A stretch of 64,000 nt of DNA, from assembly GCF_000255295.1 (NCBI RefSeq), contig NC_017030.1, positions 3,968,001 to 4,032,000 of the forward strand, read 5' to 3'. Origin of the DNA: Corallococcus coralloides DSM 2259 (GTDB lineage Bacteria; Myxococcota; Myxococcia; Myxococcales; Myxococcaceae). The notes under the pieces were generated by a model. It was not told the DNA's origin. It worked only from the letters and a program-made list of their open reading frames with translations, and did no database searches. A program made the position numbers and the translations under genes. Shown here piece after piece: positions 9,736 through 20,648 of this stretch (position 1 is its first letter; each line of letters starts with the position of its first letter).

Positions 9736-10779
9736 ATGAGCGTGCTGGACAAGGTGTTGTCGCTGCGGCCGGGCAACGTGGTGGCGCGGGTGGGCCCGGG
9801 CTCCCGGGTGCCCCTGTTGGATCCACGGGAGCTGCTCGGGGCGCTGGAGTCCACGCCCATGGCGCTGCCGTGCCTGCCGGTGCTGTCCAAGGGCGCGCTG
9901 CCGGGCCTCCTGGGCGCGGCCCGCGCGGAGGACTCGGTGCTGGGCCTCTCCTGCCCGCACCCCCTGGCGGACCGGGGCGCGCCGGAGCGCTTCGTGAGGG
10001 CGGTGCACGCGGCGGCGCAGGAGGCCGAGCACACCCGGCCCCTGTTCCTCCAGGCCGGTCCCCTCCGAGTGAGTTCCACGGACGCGGACGTGCTGGACGC
10101 GCTCCAGGAAGGCATCTTCCGCGTGGTGGACGCGGGCTTCGCGCTGGTGTCGTTGGATCTGTCGCGCCTCACCTCCTACGAGGCCGTGGAGGCGGTGAAC
10201 GCGCTGGTGGGCCCGCTCAAGGAGCGCGAGCTGTCGCTGGAGGTGTCCCCGCCGCAGCTGTCCGCGGGTGGCCTGGTGGACACGTGCGCGACGCTGCTGG
10301 AGGGGCTGGCGCAGTGGCAGGTCCCGCTGCGCCTCTTGCGCGTGTCGGATGCGCAGCTGGGTGAGGGCGAGCTGGACGTGGAGCTCTTGCGCCAGGTGGT
10401 GGAGACGGCCGCGGCGAAGGGCGTGGCGGTGGCCGTGGCGGAAGCCTCCACCGGGACCGCGCGGGGGCTGTCCAGCTACGTGGCCGCGGGCGTGCGCAAG
10501 GTGGACCGGGGAGGGCCGTTCGGTCCGCTGGCCCTGCGCGCCTGGCCTCCGGAGGTGCGCGAGACGGTGGTGGCGCGGGCCCAGGCGGCGGGCATGCCGG
10601 CCGGGGAGCTGCTCTCCGTGCTGGAGGAGGGGCTGCCGCCCCTGTCGCCCGCGGCCCGCGAGACGCTGGAGGCGCTGTCCTTCGCGGAGGCCACGGAGGC
10701 GCTGGGGGCGCTGGGGGCGCACCGCTCGGCGTCGGTGGCCATGGCGTTCCTCGCGAAGCCGGGCGGGGACCTGGGCTAG
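9736..10779 (+). CDS. Unknown TIM-barrel-like protein
   Basis: A protein of 347 residues, no signal peptide or membrane segment, soluble. The pattern of strand and helix (PLFLQAGPLRV, GFALVSLDLSRL, ELSLEVSPPQL, VPLRLLRVSDAQ, GVAVAVAEAS) looks like a beta/alpha barrel. The segment after SCPHPLADRG recalls class II aldolase or tagatose-bisphosphate aldolase-type barrels, but no metal-binding histidine set or catalytic lysine can be placed. I do not assign an activity. It begins 45 bp after the transporter and ends 10 bp before rsmD, so it is probably co-transcribed with rsmD and coaD. Confidence 0.6.
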   Translation: MSVLDKVLSLRPGNVVARVGPGSRVPLLDPRELLGALESTPMALPCLPVLSKGALPGLLGAARAEDSVLGLSCPHPLADRGAPERFVRAVHAAAQEAEHTRPLFLQAGPLRVSSTDADVLDALQEGIFRVVDAGFALVSLDLSRLTSYEAVEAVNALVGPLKERELSLEVSPPQLSAGGLVDTCATLLEGLAQWQVPLRLLRVSDAQLGEGELDVELLRQVVETAAAKGVAVAVAEASTGTARGLSSYVAAGVRKVDRGGPFGPLALRAWPPEVRETVVARAQAAGMPAGELLSVLEEGLPPLSPAARETLEALSFAEATEALGALGAHRSASVAMAFLAKPGGDLG

Positions 10780-10789
10780 AAGGGCGCGC

Positions 10790-11347
10790 ATGCGCATCGT
10801 GGCAGGCAGCGCGAAGGGCCGGGCCCTGACGGGGCCCAAGCCGTCGTCCGGACACATCCGCCCCACGGCGGACCGGGTCCGTGAAACCATCTTCAACATG
10901 CTGGGCCAGTTCCTGGACGGCCAGGCCGTGCTGGACCTGTACGCGGGCACCGGCGCCCTGGGGCTGGAGGCCCTGTCGCGGGGCGCGGGCCGGCTGGTGC
11001 TGGTGGACCAGGACCGCGAGGCCCTGGCCCTGTGCCGCAAGAACACGGACGCGCTGGGCTTTGGCGCCCAGGTGTCCATCCTGGCGCAGCCTGTCGCGCG
11101 CGCGGTGGAGACGCTGGGCAAGCAGGGCGAGAAGTTCGAGCTCGTCTTCGCGGATCCGCCCTACGCGGCGCGCGTGGTGGAGACGGTGCTGGAGGCGGTG
11201 GTGGCCGCGGCCCTGGTGACGCCAGGGGGCATGGTGGTGGTGGAGCACGACAAGCGGGAGGCGGCCCCGGACGCCCACGCGGGGCTCACCCTGGAGGACC
11301 AGCGCCGCTTCGGGGACACCCTGGTGAGCTTCTACCGGGCCCCGTGA
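10790..11347 (+). CDS. rsmD: 16S rRNA (guanine(966)-N(2))-methyltransferase RsmD
   Basis: A protein of 185 residues. The ATG at 10790 gives the family's typical opening MRIVAGSAKGR; the longer open frame upstream is a shadow of the preceding gene. The substrate-handling segment RPTADRVRETIFNML, the SAM-binding motif DLYAGTGALGLEALSRGA (49-66) and the catalytic DPPY (122-125) are all present. It methylates N2 of G966 in 16S rRNA during 30S assembly. Followed after 47 bp by coaD, the common rsmD-coaD arrangement in bacteria, which supports both calls. Confidence 0.95.
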   Translation: MRIVAGSAKGRALTGPKPSSGHIRPTADRVRETIFNMLGQFLDGQAVLDLYAGTGALGLEALSRGAGRLVLVDQDREALALCRKNTDALGFGAQVSILAQPVARAVETLGKQGEKFELVFADPPYAARVVETVLEAVVAAALVTPGGMVVVEHDKREAAPDAHAGLTLEDQRRFGDTLVSFYRAP

Positions 11348-11394
11348 CGTGCGCTTGACCGGCCCCCTGGGCCCGCCGAGACTTCAACGCACCC

Positions 11395-11877
11395 ATGCCG
11401 GTCGCCATCTATCCTGGTTCGTTCGATCCGCTCACCAACGGGCACCTGAGCCTCATCCAGCGCAGCCTGAAGATGTTCGACCGGCTCATCGTCGCCATCG
11501 CGGTGAACCCGAAGAAGACGCCCCTCTTCAGCCAGGAGGAGCGCATCGAGCTCATCCGCGAGGCGGTGAATGACCCCCGCGTGGAGGTGGACGCCTTCCA
11601 CGGCCTGCTGGTGGACTACGTGCACCAGCGCAACGTGAGCGTCGTCATCCGCGGGCTGCGCGCGGTGTCGGACTTCGAATACGAGTTCCAGCTGGCGAAC
11701 ATGAACCGCAAGCTGGCGCCGGACATCGACACCGTCTTCATGATGACGGGCGAGGACTACTTCTACATCTCCTCGCAGCTGGTCCGGGAGGTCGCGACCT
11801 TCGGGGGGAACGTGGACGGGCTCGTCCCCCCGAACGTCAACGCGGGGCTGAAGAAGAAGTTCGGCCCGAAACCCTAG
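11395..11877 (+). CDS. coaD: Phosphopantetheine adenylyltransferase CoaD
   Basis: A protein of 160 residues, exactly the family length. It starts [18 protein letters not shown], carrying the nucleotidyltransferase T/HxGH motif (Thr14-His17). [21 protein letters not shown] and the ISSxLVRE segment near residue 127 match the phosphopantetheine and ATP sites. It makes dephospho-CoA from 4'-phosphopantetheine and ATP, the penultimate step of coenzyme A synthesis. It follows rsmD directly and precedes an aspartate aminotransferase gene by 81 bp. Confidence 0.97.
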   Translation: MPVAIYPGSFDPLTNGHLSLIQRSLKMFDRLIVAIAVNPKKTPLFSQEERIELIREAVNDPRVEVDAFHGLLVDYVHQRNVSVVIRGLRAVSDFEYEFQLANMNRKLAPDIDTVFMMTGEDYFYISSQLVREVATFGGNVDGLVPPNVNAGLKKKFGPKP

Positions 11878-11958
11878 GGTCGTTCCCCAGGGGCAGTCGG
11901 GCCTCGCAACGCGCGAGCGGGCTTGTCCGCTTCGGGAGTTCCGCGCTAGGCAAGGCGC

Positions 11959-13152
11959 ATGAAACTCGCCCGCCGGCTGCAAGCCATCAAGCCCTCCGCC
12001 ACCCTGGCCCTCAACGCCCGCGCCAAGGCGCTCGCCGCCAGTGGCAAGGACGTGGTGGTGCTCGCCGCCGGTGAGCCGGACTTCGACACGCCGGAGTTCG
12101 TGAAGCAGGCGGCCATCGAAGCGCTCCGCACGGGCTTCACCAAGTACACCGCCACCGCGGGCATGCCGGAGCTTCGCGAGGCCGTCTGCCGCAAGCTGGA
12201 GAAGGACAACGGCCTGAAGTACGCGCCGGAGCAGGTGGTGGTGACGGCGGGCGGCAAGCAGTCGCTCTACAACTGCTTCCAGGCGCTGCTGGACGAAGGC
12301 GACGAAGTCATCATCTTCGCGCCGTACTGGGTGAGCTACCCGGACATGGTGCACCTGGCGGGCGGCACGCCGGTCATCGTCCCCACGCGCGAGGAGGACG
12401 GCTACGCGCCGGACCCCGCCGCCATCAAGAAGGCGCTCACCCCGCGCACGCGCGCCATCATCCTCAACAGCCCGGCCAACCCCACGGGCGCGGTGTACTC
12501 GCGCGCCACGCTGGAGGGCATCGCGGACGCGGTGCGCGGGCACGACTGCTTCATCGTCACCGACGACATGTACGAGAAGCTCCTCTACACGGGGGAGCCG
12601 TTCCTCAACCTGGGCAACGTGGCGCCGGACCTGGTGCCGCGGCTCTTGGTGTCCAACGGCCTGTCCAAGTCCTACGCGATGACGGGCTGGCGGCTGGGCT
12701 ACGCGGCGGGGCCCAAGGCGCTCATCTCCGGCATGCAGCTGGTGCAGGACCAGTCCACCTCCAACGCCTCCTCCATCACCCAGAAGGCGGCGCTGGCGGC
12801 GCTCAACGGCCCCACGGACACCATCACCGCCATGGTGAACGAGTACCGCGAGCGCCGGGACCTGTTCGTCGCGGGGCTCAACGCCATCCCCGGCATCCGC
12901 TGCCGGCTGCCGGAGGGCGCCTTCTACGCGATGGCGGACGTGCGCGGCCTCTTGGGCAAGACGTACAAGGGCAAGCCGCTGACGGACTCGCTCCAGCTCT
13001 CCGAGGCGCTGCTCAATGACTTCCTGGTGGCGGCGGTGCCCGGGGACCCGTTCGGCGCGCCGGGCTACATCCGCATGAGCTTCGTCACGTCGCGCGAGGT
13101 GCTGCAGAAGGGCCTGACGCGCCTGCGGGATTTCGTCGCGGCGCTGGGCTGA
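11959..13152 (+). CDS. Class I aspartate aminotransferase (PLP-dependent)
   Basis: A protein of 397 residues starting MKLARRLQAIKPSATLALNA, the usual start of subgroup I-beta aspartate/prephenate aminotransferases. LAAGEPDFDTP, the substrate-site NSPANPTGAVYSR and the PLP lysine Lys237 in SNGLSKSYAMTGWRLGY are intact. It exchanges the amino group between aspartate and 2-oxoglutarate; many members of this subgroup also use prephenate, and the sequence alone does not decide this. Cytosolic. It may be the last gene of the rsmD-coaD unit or have its own start in the 81-bp gap. Confidence 0.94.
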   Translation: MKLARRLQAIKPSATLALNARAKALAASGKDVVVLAAGEPDFDTPEFVKQAAIEALRTGFTKYTATAGMPELREAVCRKLEKDNGLKYAPEQVVVTAGGKQSLYNCFQALLDEGDEVIIFAPYWVSYPDMVHLAGGTPVIVPTREEDGYAPDPAAIKKALTPRTRAIILNSPANPTGAVYSRATLEGIADAVRGHDCFIVTDDMYEKLLYTGEPFLNLGNVAPDLVPRLLVSNGLSKSYAMTGWRLGYAAGPKALISGMQLVQDQSTSNASSITQKAALAALNGPTDTITAMVNEYRERRDLFVAGLNAIPGIRCRLPEGAFYAMADVRGLLGKTYKGKPLTDSLQLSEALLNDFLVAAVPGDPFGAPGYIRMSFVTSREVLQKGLTRLRDFVAALG

Positions 13153-13154
13153 GG

Positions 13155-13309
13155 CGCCCTGTCAAAACATTCCCGGCAATATTCGCGCAGTTGCTCAATT
13201 TTGCACGCACAGTGCGTTAGGTGGAATGCGTTACGGGAATTTAACCCGAAACGATTTCACAGACTGACCGGGCGCATCGCGCTCTCAGTTCTCAACCGGG
13301 AAGAATCAC
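13155..13309 (+). promoter_or_regulatory. AT-rich promoter region with small palindrome
   Basis: This gap is clearly richer in A/T than its surroundings (runs such as CAATTTTGCA and GGAATTTAACC), as expected for a promoter. It contains a 6-bp-arm palindrome (ACGCAC-A-GTGCGT, 13205-13217) that could be an operator. I do not assign -35/-10 boxes. The leader just before the ATG (GGGAAGAATCAC) resembles the one before the second lipoprotein gene (GGAAGAACCCACCC). Confidence 0.35.
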
Positions 13310-14962
13310 ATGATGATGATGAGAAGGGGCGCGCTCTGTGCGCTGCTCCTGGCCGTGCTGTCTGCTTGTGGCTCTGAAATGGGCCAGGTGCGGGGACGCG
13401 TCACGACCGAGAGTGGCGACGCACTGGCGGACGTCCAGGTGCGCGTGGACGGCACGAGCACCGTGGCCACGTCGGATGCGAAGGGCGAATTCACCCTGTC
13501 GGACCTGACGCCCGGGGGACACACGCTGGTGGCGTCCCACGCGGACTACGCCGACAGCTCGAAGCCGGTGCAGGTCAAGGCCGACGCGACGGCGGACGTG
13601 TCGTTCACGCTGGCGCTCGCGGTGGGAACCGTGACGGGGACCGTCCGCATGGAGGACAAGAGCTCTCCGGCGGGGGTTCGGGTCTCCATTCCGGGCACCG
13701 ACGTCAGCGCGGTGACGGACGCGCAGGGCGCCTTTACGCTGCCCGCGGTGCTCCCGGGCGCTCGGACCGTGGTGGCGCACCTGGACCACTACAAGCAGTC
13801 CTCCAAGGACCTGGTGGTGGTTCGCGACGAGACCCACTCCGTGGACTTCGTGCTGGCCCGTGAGGGAGTTCCGGCGGTCAGCTTCCCCATGCTGTCGGTG
13901 CAGGGCGGCGTGCTCACGCTCACGGGCGGGCCCTTCGGGATGGCGCGTGGCGAAAGCACGGTGACGGTGGGTGGGGTTCCGGTCGCGGAGTACCTCTCCT
14001 GGACGGACGAGAAGATCATCGCCCGGGTGGCCGCGTCGCTCGCTTCGGGGGATCAGCCGGTGGTGGTGACGATGGAGGCATCCTGGCGTCCGGCCGTCAC
14101 CGGCTCGGTGCGCGTCCTACGGGCCAGGACGGTGTTCGCCAAGAGCACCCATGGCGCGGGCATCCGCCCTGACGGCACCGTCGTGACGTGGGGAAAAGGG
14201 CCGGCCATCCAGGATCCCGCGAAGGCGGGGCACGTGGTGGGCGTCGCGATTGCGACCTACCACGGCGTTCTGCTGAAGGCAGACGGCTCGCTGATGGTGT
14301 TGGGTGATAACGCTGACTACTACAAGGTCCCTGACGTGCACGACGGAGTGGCCGTGACCTGTGTGCGCTATTCGTGCTTCGTGCTCCGGGCGGATGGGAC
14401 GGCCCTCCATTGGGGCACGGATCCGGAATTGGAGCTGGGGGTTCCGCAGGGACTGAAGGACGTGGTGGGAATTGAAGGAGGCCAGACCCACGTGGTCGCG
14501 GTGACGAAGGACGGCCGCGCGGTGGCCTGGGGCGGCAATGAGTACAAGGCGGCGACGGTGCCCGCGGACCTTTCGGACGTGGCGGAGGTGGCGGCGGCGG
14601 GCAACCACACCGTGGTCCTCAAGCGGGACGGCACCGTGACGGGATGGGGGTCCAGCCACTCGGGCGAAGGTTCCCCCCCGTCGGACCTCTCGGAGGTCAT
14701 CTCCGTGGGAGGCGGCTTCACGCACAGCTATGCCCTCACGAAGTCGGGCCAGGTGCGCTGCTGGGGCGGTGGCCACGGTCAGTGCGACCTGCCCGCGGAG
14801 GCCCTGTCCCAGGTCGCGCAGGTCGTGACCATCGTGGACGGATTCTGGGGCATGGTGCTCAAGCAGGACGGCACCCTGGTTTCCTGGAGGGGAGAGAATA
14901 CCGAGGGTCAGGGGATCGTTCCGCCTCCCCAGGGCCTCGTCCTGGCGGTGCCGCCCCGCTAG
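13310..14962 (+). CDS. Lipoprotein with carboxypeptidase-regulatory-like domains and RCC1 repeats
   Basis: A protein of 550 residues. The signal ends in lipobox LSAC with Cys20 as the lipidated residue; the start is one of four adjacent ATG codons. Domains in order: two carboxypeptidase-regulatory-like beta-sandwiches (about 22-105 and 105-190; GDALADVQVRVDG, DAKGEFTLSDLTPGGHTL), an IPT/TIG-like domain (about 190-270), then about six RCC1-type blades (HGAGIRPDGTVVTWG, HVVAVTKDGRAVAWGGN, HTVVLKRDGTVTGWG). A cell-surface or periplasmic protein. In eukaryotes RCC1 propellers bind proteins; in myxobacteria such lipoproteins are numerous and mostly uncharacterised. It is followed by a paralogue with the same N-terminal plan, and the two look like a local duplication with domain gain or loss. 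Confidence 0.85.
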   Translation: MMMMRRGALCALLLAVLSACGSEMGQVRGRVTTESGDALADVQVRVDGTSTVATSDAKGEFTLSDLTPGGHTLVASHADYADSSKPVQVKADATADVSFTLALAVGTVTGTVRMEDKSSPAGVRVSIPGTDVSAVTDAQGAFTLPAVLPGARTVVAHLDHYKQSSKDLVVVRDETHSVDFVLAREGVPAVSFPMLSVQGGVLTLTGGPFGMARGESTVTVGGVPVAEYLSWTDEKIIARVAASLASGDQPVVVTMEASWRPAVTGSVRVLRARTVFAKSTHGAGIRPDGTVVTWGKGPAIQDPAKAGHVVGVAIATYHGVLLKADGSLMVLGDNADYYKVPDVHDGVAVTCVRYSCFVLRADGTALHWGTDPELELGVPQGLKDVVGIEGGQTHVVAVTKDGRAVAWGGNEYKAATVPADLSDVAEVAAAGNHTVVLKRDGTVTGWGSSHSGEGSPPSDLSEVISVGGGFTHSYALTKSGQVRCWGGGHGQCDLPAEALSQVAQVVTIVDGFWGMVLKQDGTLVSWRGENTEGQGIVPPPQGLVLAVPPR

Positions 14963-14994
14963 TCCGGGGCGGATCCACATCACAGTGAAGTGAA

Positions 14995-15030
14995 GAAGCG
15001 GTCTGGGAGGATGAATTCCCAGGCCGCTTC
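14995..15030 (+). terminator. Strong hairpin, probable terminator
   Basis: A 14-bp stem (14995-15008 with 15017-15030, one G-U pair) with an eight-base loop lies 32 bases after the lipoprotein stop. It lacks a T tract, as is common in high-GC genomes. A smaller GC hairpin overlaps the stop codon at 14951-14972. Confidence 0.6.
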
Positions 15031-15131
15031 GTCGTCTGGAGAGCCACCGGACGCACCGCCGAGCCCCACTGAGGGCCAGGTGTGGATGGCGTCGCGCCGG
15101 CCGGAGCGCGCTCACCAGGAAGAACCCACCC

Positions 15132-15752
15132 ATGATGACCCTGAAGACGCGAGGCAGCGTGCTCTGCGCGCTCCTGATGGCTGTTGTGTTGTCCGCTTGC
15201 GATCCCGACGCCGAGGACCCCAAGAAGGATCCGGTAGGCAACGAGCCCCGGCCCGGCCGGGTGACGGGCGTCGTGCTGTCGGAGGAGGGCGACCCGCTCA
15301 AGGACTTCGAAGTCACGCTCCTGGAGACCGACACGACGGTCATCTCGGATGCGCAGGGCAAGTTCACCTTCGAGTCGCTCAAGCCGGGCAACTACACCCT
15401 GATGGCCTCGGGGCCGGGCTACGACATCGAGCAGCAGGAGGTCGAGGTAGAAGCGGGCATGACCATCGCCATGTCCTTCAACCTGAAGGCCACCCTCATC
15501 CAGGTGTCAGGCAAGGCGCAGGATGCGGCCGGAGCGGCGCTCGTCGGCGTCTACATCTCCATCCTGGACTACGAGACGAACGAGGTCCTGGAGCGCGCCA
15601 CCACGAACACGTCCGGGGAATTCTCCGTGGACCTGGCGCCCGGCCTCTACACGATTGAAGCCGAGCGCGATGGCTTCAAGACCTGGTCCGACATGCTGAT
15701 CGTGATCCAGGACATGGATCCCGTGAGCATCACCCTGCAGCCGGAGGGGTGA
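15132..15752 (+). CDS. Lipoprotein with two carboxypeptidase-regulatory-like domains
   Basis: A protein of 206 residues. The lipobox LSAC places the lipidated residue at Cys23, followed by Asp at +2; in enterobacteria that would retain it in the inner membrane, but the rule may not hold here. After a Pro/Asp/Lys-rich linker come two beta-sandwich repeats (RVTGVVLSEEGDPLKDFEV...DAQGKFTFESLKPGNYTL and VSGKAQDAAGAALVGVYI...TSGEFSVDLAPGLYTIEA). These match the N-terminal half of the lipoprotein encoded at 13310-14962, and the signal region is similar too, so the pair are paralogues. Function unknown; probably surface adhesion or scaffold. Confidence 0.82.
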   Translation: MMTLKTRGSVLCALLMAVVLSACDPDAEDPKKDPVGNEPRPGRVTGVVLSEEGDPLKDFEVTLLETDTTVISDAQGKFTFESLKPGNYTLMASGPGYDIEQQEVEVEAGMTIAMSFNLKATLIQVSGKAQDAAGAALVGVYISILDYETNEVLERATTNTSGEFSVDLAPGLYTIEAERDGFKTWSDMLIVIQDMDPVSITLQPEG

Positions 15753-15802
15753 CGGAAGCAGCGGTGCGCCCGGCGGGAAGGCCGGGCGCTTCGTGGCGTC
15801 TT

Positions 15803-16552
15803 TCAGTCCGTGTACGCGAAGGCGTGCCAGGACAGGTCCGGGCTGCCGCGGAAGAGGAAGATGGCCGCGCGTCCGGAGAGGTTGCCCACTGCGGCCCAGG
15901 TGTCCTTGAGCGCGCGCGGATCCAGCCCCAGGCGCGCGGGCGGCTTGCCGTACTTCTTCTCCATCTCCGCGATGGGCAGCACTTCGATGTCGTAGAGGGT
16001 GATGAGGTCCGTGCGCCGCGCGCGCAGCTGCTTCACCCACGCCTGGATCAGCTCATCCGGAGTGTTGAAGCGCTTGTCCTCCAACTGGAACGGGTAGATC
16101 AGCTCCGCGGACGCGTTGCGCACATCCCCCGTCAGCAGGCTCTGGAAGAGGAAGCGCGCCTCGTTGTGGATCACCGAGCGGGCGATGCCCTCGGGGGACA
16201 GGTCCTCCTCGGTGGGGCGCGCGGCTTCGCGGCCCGGGCCCAACTGGACGCTGCCCGCGGTGGAGGGGAGAGCCGGCGTGGGCGGACGTGCCGTGGGAGC
16301 CATGGGCACGGAGCCCGGGGGCGGGGTGGGGGCGGGCGTCGCCTTGCGAGGGGCCGGAGTGGGAGCCGCCGGAGTCTGGGCCGCGGGGGGCTGGGCCGTG
16401 GCGGGTGCGGGCGTCGGAGCCGGGGTGGGCTCGGCGGGGGCGGGCGCCGGGGTGGGCTCGGCGGGGGCGGGCGTGGCGGCGGCGGGAGCGGTGTCCTGGG
16501 CGAGGGCGGGCGCGCAGAGAAGGACGAGCAGGGCCAGGGGCCAGCGACGCAT
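15803..16552 (-). CDS. Exported Pro/Ala-rich protein of unknown function
   Basis: A protein of 249 residues. ATG 16552 is chosen because GGAGG stands 4 bases upstream and a signal peptide follows (RRWPLALLVLLCAPALAQ). Residues 20-110 are a low-complexity linker of Pro-Ala-Thr-Glu repeats (PAPAEPTPAPAPAEPTPAP), which probably spans the periplasm or cell wall. The C-terminal 130 residues form a compact domain (SVIHNEARFLFQSLLTGD, NTPDELIQAWVKQLRARRTD, AAIFLFRGSPDLSWHAFAY) that looks like an NTF2-like fold, but I do not recognise a named family. Divergent from carB, with a 142-bp gap that should carry both promoters. Confidence 0.72.
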   Translation of the reverse strand: MRRWPLALLVLLCAPALAQDTAPAAATPAPAEPTPAPAPAEPTPAPTPAPATAQPPAAQTPAAPTPAPRKATPAPTPPPGSVPMAPTARPPTPALPSTAGSVQLGPGREAARPTEEDLSPEGIARSVIHNEARFLFQSLLTGDVRNASAELIYPFQLEDKRFNTPDELIQAWVKQLRARRTDLITLYDIEVLPIAEMEKKYGKPPARLGLDPRALKDTWAAVGNLSGRAAIFLFRGSPDLSWHAFAYTD

Positions 16553-16694
16553 GAAACCTCCGGAGGGAAGCGCGGCAGCGTAGCAGAGGACGCCGGGCCG
16601 GGGTCCTCCGAGCAAGCGGGCATCGGACGGTCTCTTCGGATGCCACAACGCACCGCGTGCATGTGGGGGCGGACGTTGGTATGGGGGGCGCCCG

Positions 16695-19946
<3,252 letters not shown>

Positions 19947-19962
19947 GATTCACTTTCAATCC

Positions 19963-19997
19963 GTCTCCTGGATGCCCTCTCTTCGCATCCAGGAGAC
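19963..19997 (+). terminator. carB terminator hairpin
   Basis: A perfect 13-bp inverted repeat (19963-19975 with 19985-19997) with a nine-base loop sits 16 bases after the carB stop. No T tract follows. Confidence 0.65.
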
Positions 19998-20258
19998 AGG
20001 GTCGTGCCACACCTGGACCTGCCTGGGGTTGCAAAGCCTTGGGACTCTGGTACTAGTGTGAGTCCGTAGTTGTTGTCGCTCCCCTTCATTCGAGTCGACC
20101 CCGAGGCCCGATTCCTCTCAAGAGGAGTCTGCCCTCAGGGCTGCTTGCAGCAACGGCCATGAAGGGCCGCCCCGACCACCGGGGCTCCTTTCCACACATT
20201 CGAGAATGACAGGCGCGCGCGTCCCTGGACGTGCGCGCCATGAGGAGACGTGCGCGTG
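19998..20258. other. Non-coding gap with leader hairpin before the Rhs cluster
   Basis: I see no convincing gene between the carB terminator and the first Rhs-cluster lipoprotein. The stretch has lower GC near 20040-20075 (TACTAGTGTGAG), which may contain the promoter of the Rhs cluster, though I cannot place boxes. Its right end holds a long hairpin listed separately. Confidence 0.45.
20212..20239 (+). promoter_or_regulatory. GC-rich leader hairpin directly before a ribosome-binding site
   Basis: The arms GGCGCGCGCGTC and GACGTGCGCGCC pair over 12 bp (one G-U) around a four-base loop. The hairpin ends only 3 bases before the GAGGAG site (20243-20248) of the lipoprotein gene. It could attenuate transcription or modulate access to that site; a decaying terminator is the alternative. 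Confidence 0.45.
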
Positions 20259-20648
20259 ATGAACGTCCGTTGGATGGTTGTATGTCTTTTCATCTGGGTG
20301 CTGGCGTGTACGCCGCAGGGGGAACCCGAGCAGGCACCGCCGCCTCAAGCCGAGCCCGAAGGCCGTGTCGTCACGGAATGGCGGCCCAAGGCTCAAAGCC
20401 TGGACGCACCCAAAAGAGAAGTCGGTGAATCGTGCGTTGATGGAGGCGACAGCGCCTGTGTGAGCGGCCGCTGCGTGCACGCTCCAGGAGCTGGTTTGGG
20501 CCAGGGCTACTTCTGTACCCGGGCCTGTACACAGGCATCGGAGTGCCCGGCGACATGGCCTTGCGTGATTCTGGACCCGAACACGCAGGAGGGGTTGTGT
20601 CAGCCGCGTCTGGCCGCGGAGCCGTCGAAGGACGAGCGCAATGAGTGA
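20259..20648 (+). CDS. Small Cys-rich lipoprotein upstream of the Rhs gene
   Basis: A protein of 129 residues from ATG 20259; GTG codons at 20250 and 20256 are possible alternative starts, with GAGGAG at 20243-20248. The signal ends in lipobox VLAC (Cys17). The mature part starts with a Pro/Glu-rich spacer and then has a Cys-rich module with eight cysteines (GESCVDGGDSACVSGRCVH, FCTRACTQASECPATWPC, GLCQP). This resembles the small disulphide modules seen repeatedly in myxobacterial lipoproteins. The stop codon overlaps the start of the Rhs ORF by 8 bases, so the two are coupled. It could aid export or anchoring of the Rhs protein; there is no direct evidence. Confidence 0.78.
   Translation: MNVRWMVVCLFIWVLACTPQGEPEQAPPPQAEPEGRVVTEWRPKAQSLDAPKREVGESCVDGGDSACVSGRCVHAPGAGLGQGYFCTRACTQASECPATWPCVILDPNTQEGLCQPRLAAEPSKDERNE

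Noticed and set aside
8641-11121. Long minus-strand frame across the CDF transporter, the TIM-like gene and rsmD
   Set aside because: Covers three supported genes on the other strand and shows only shadow composition.
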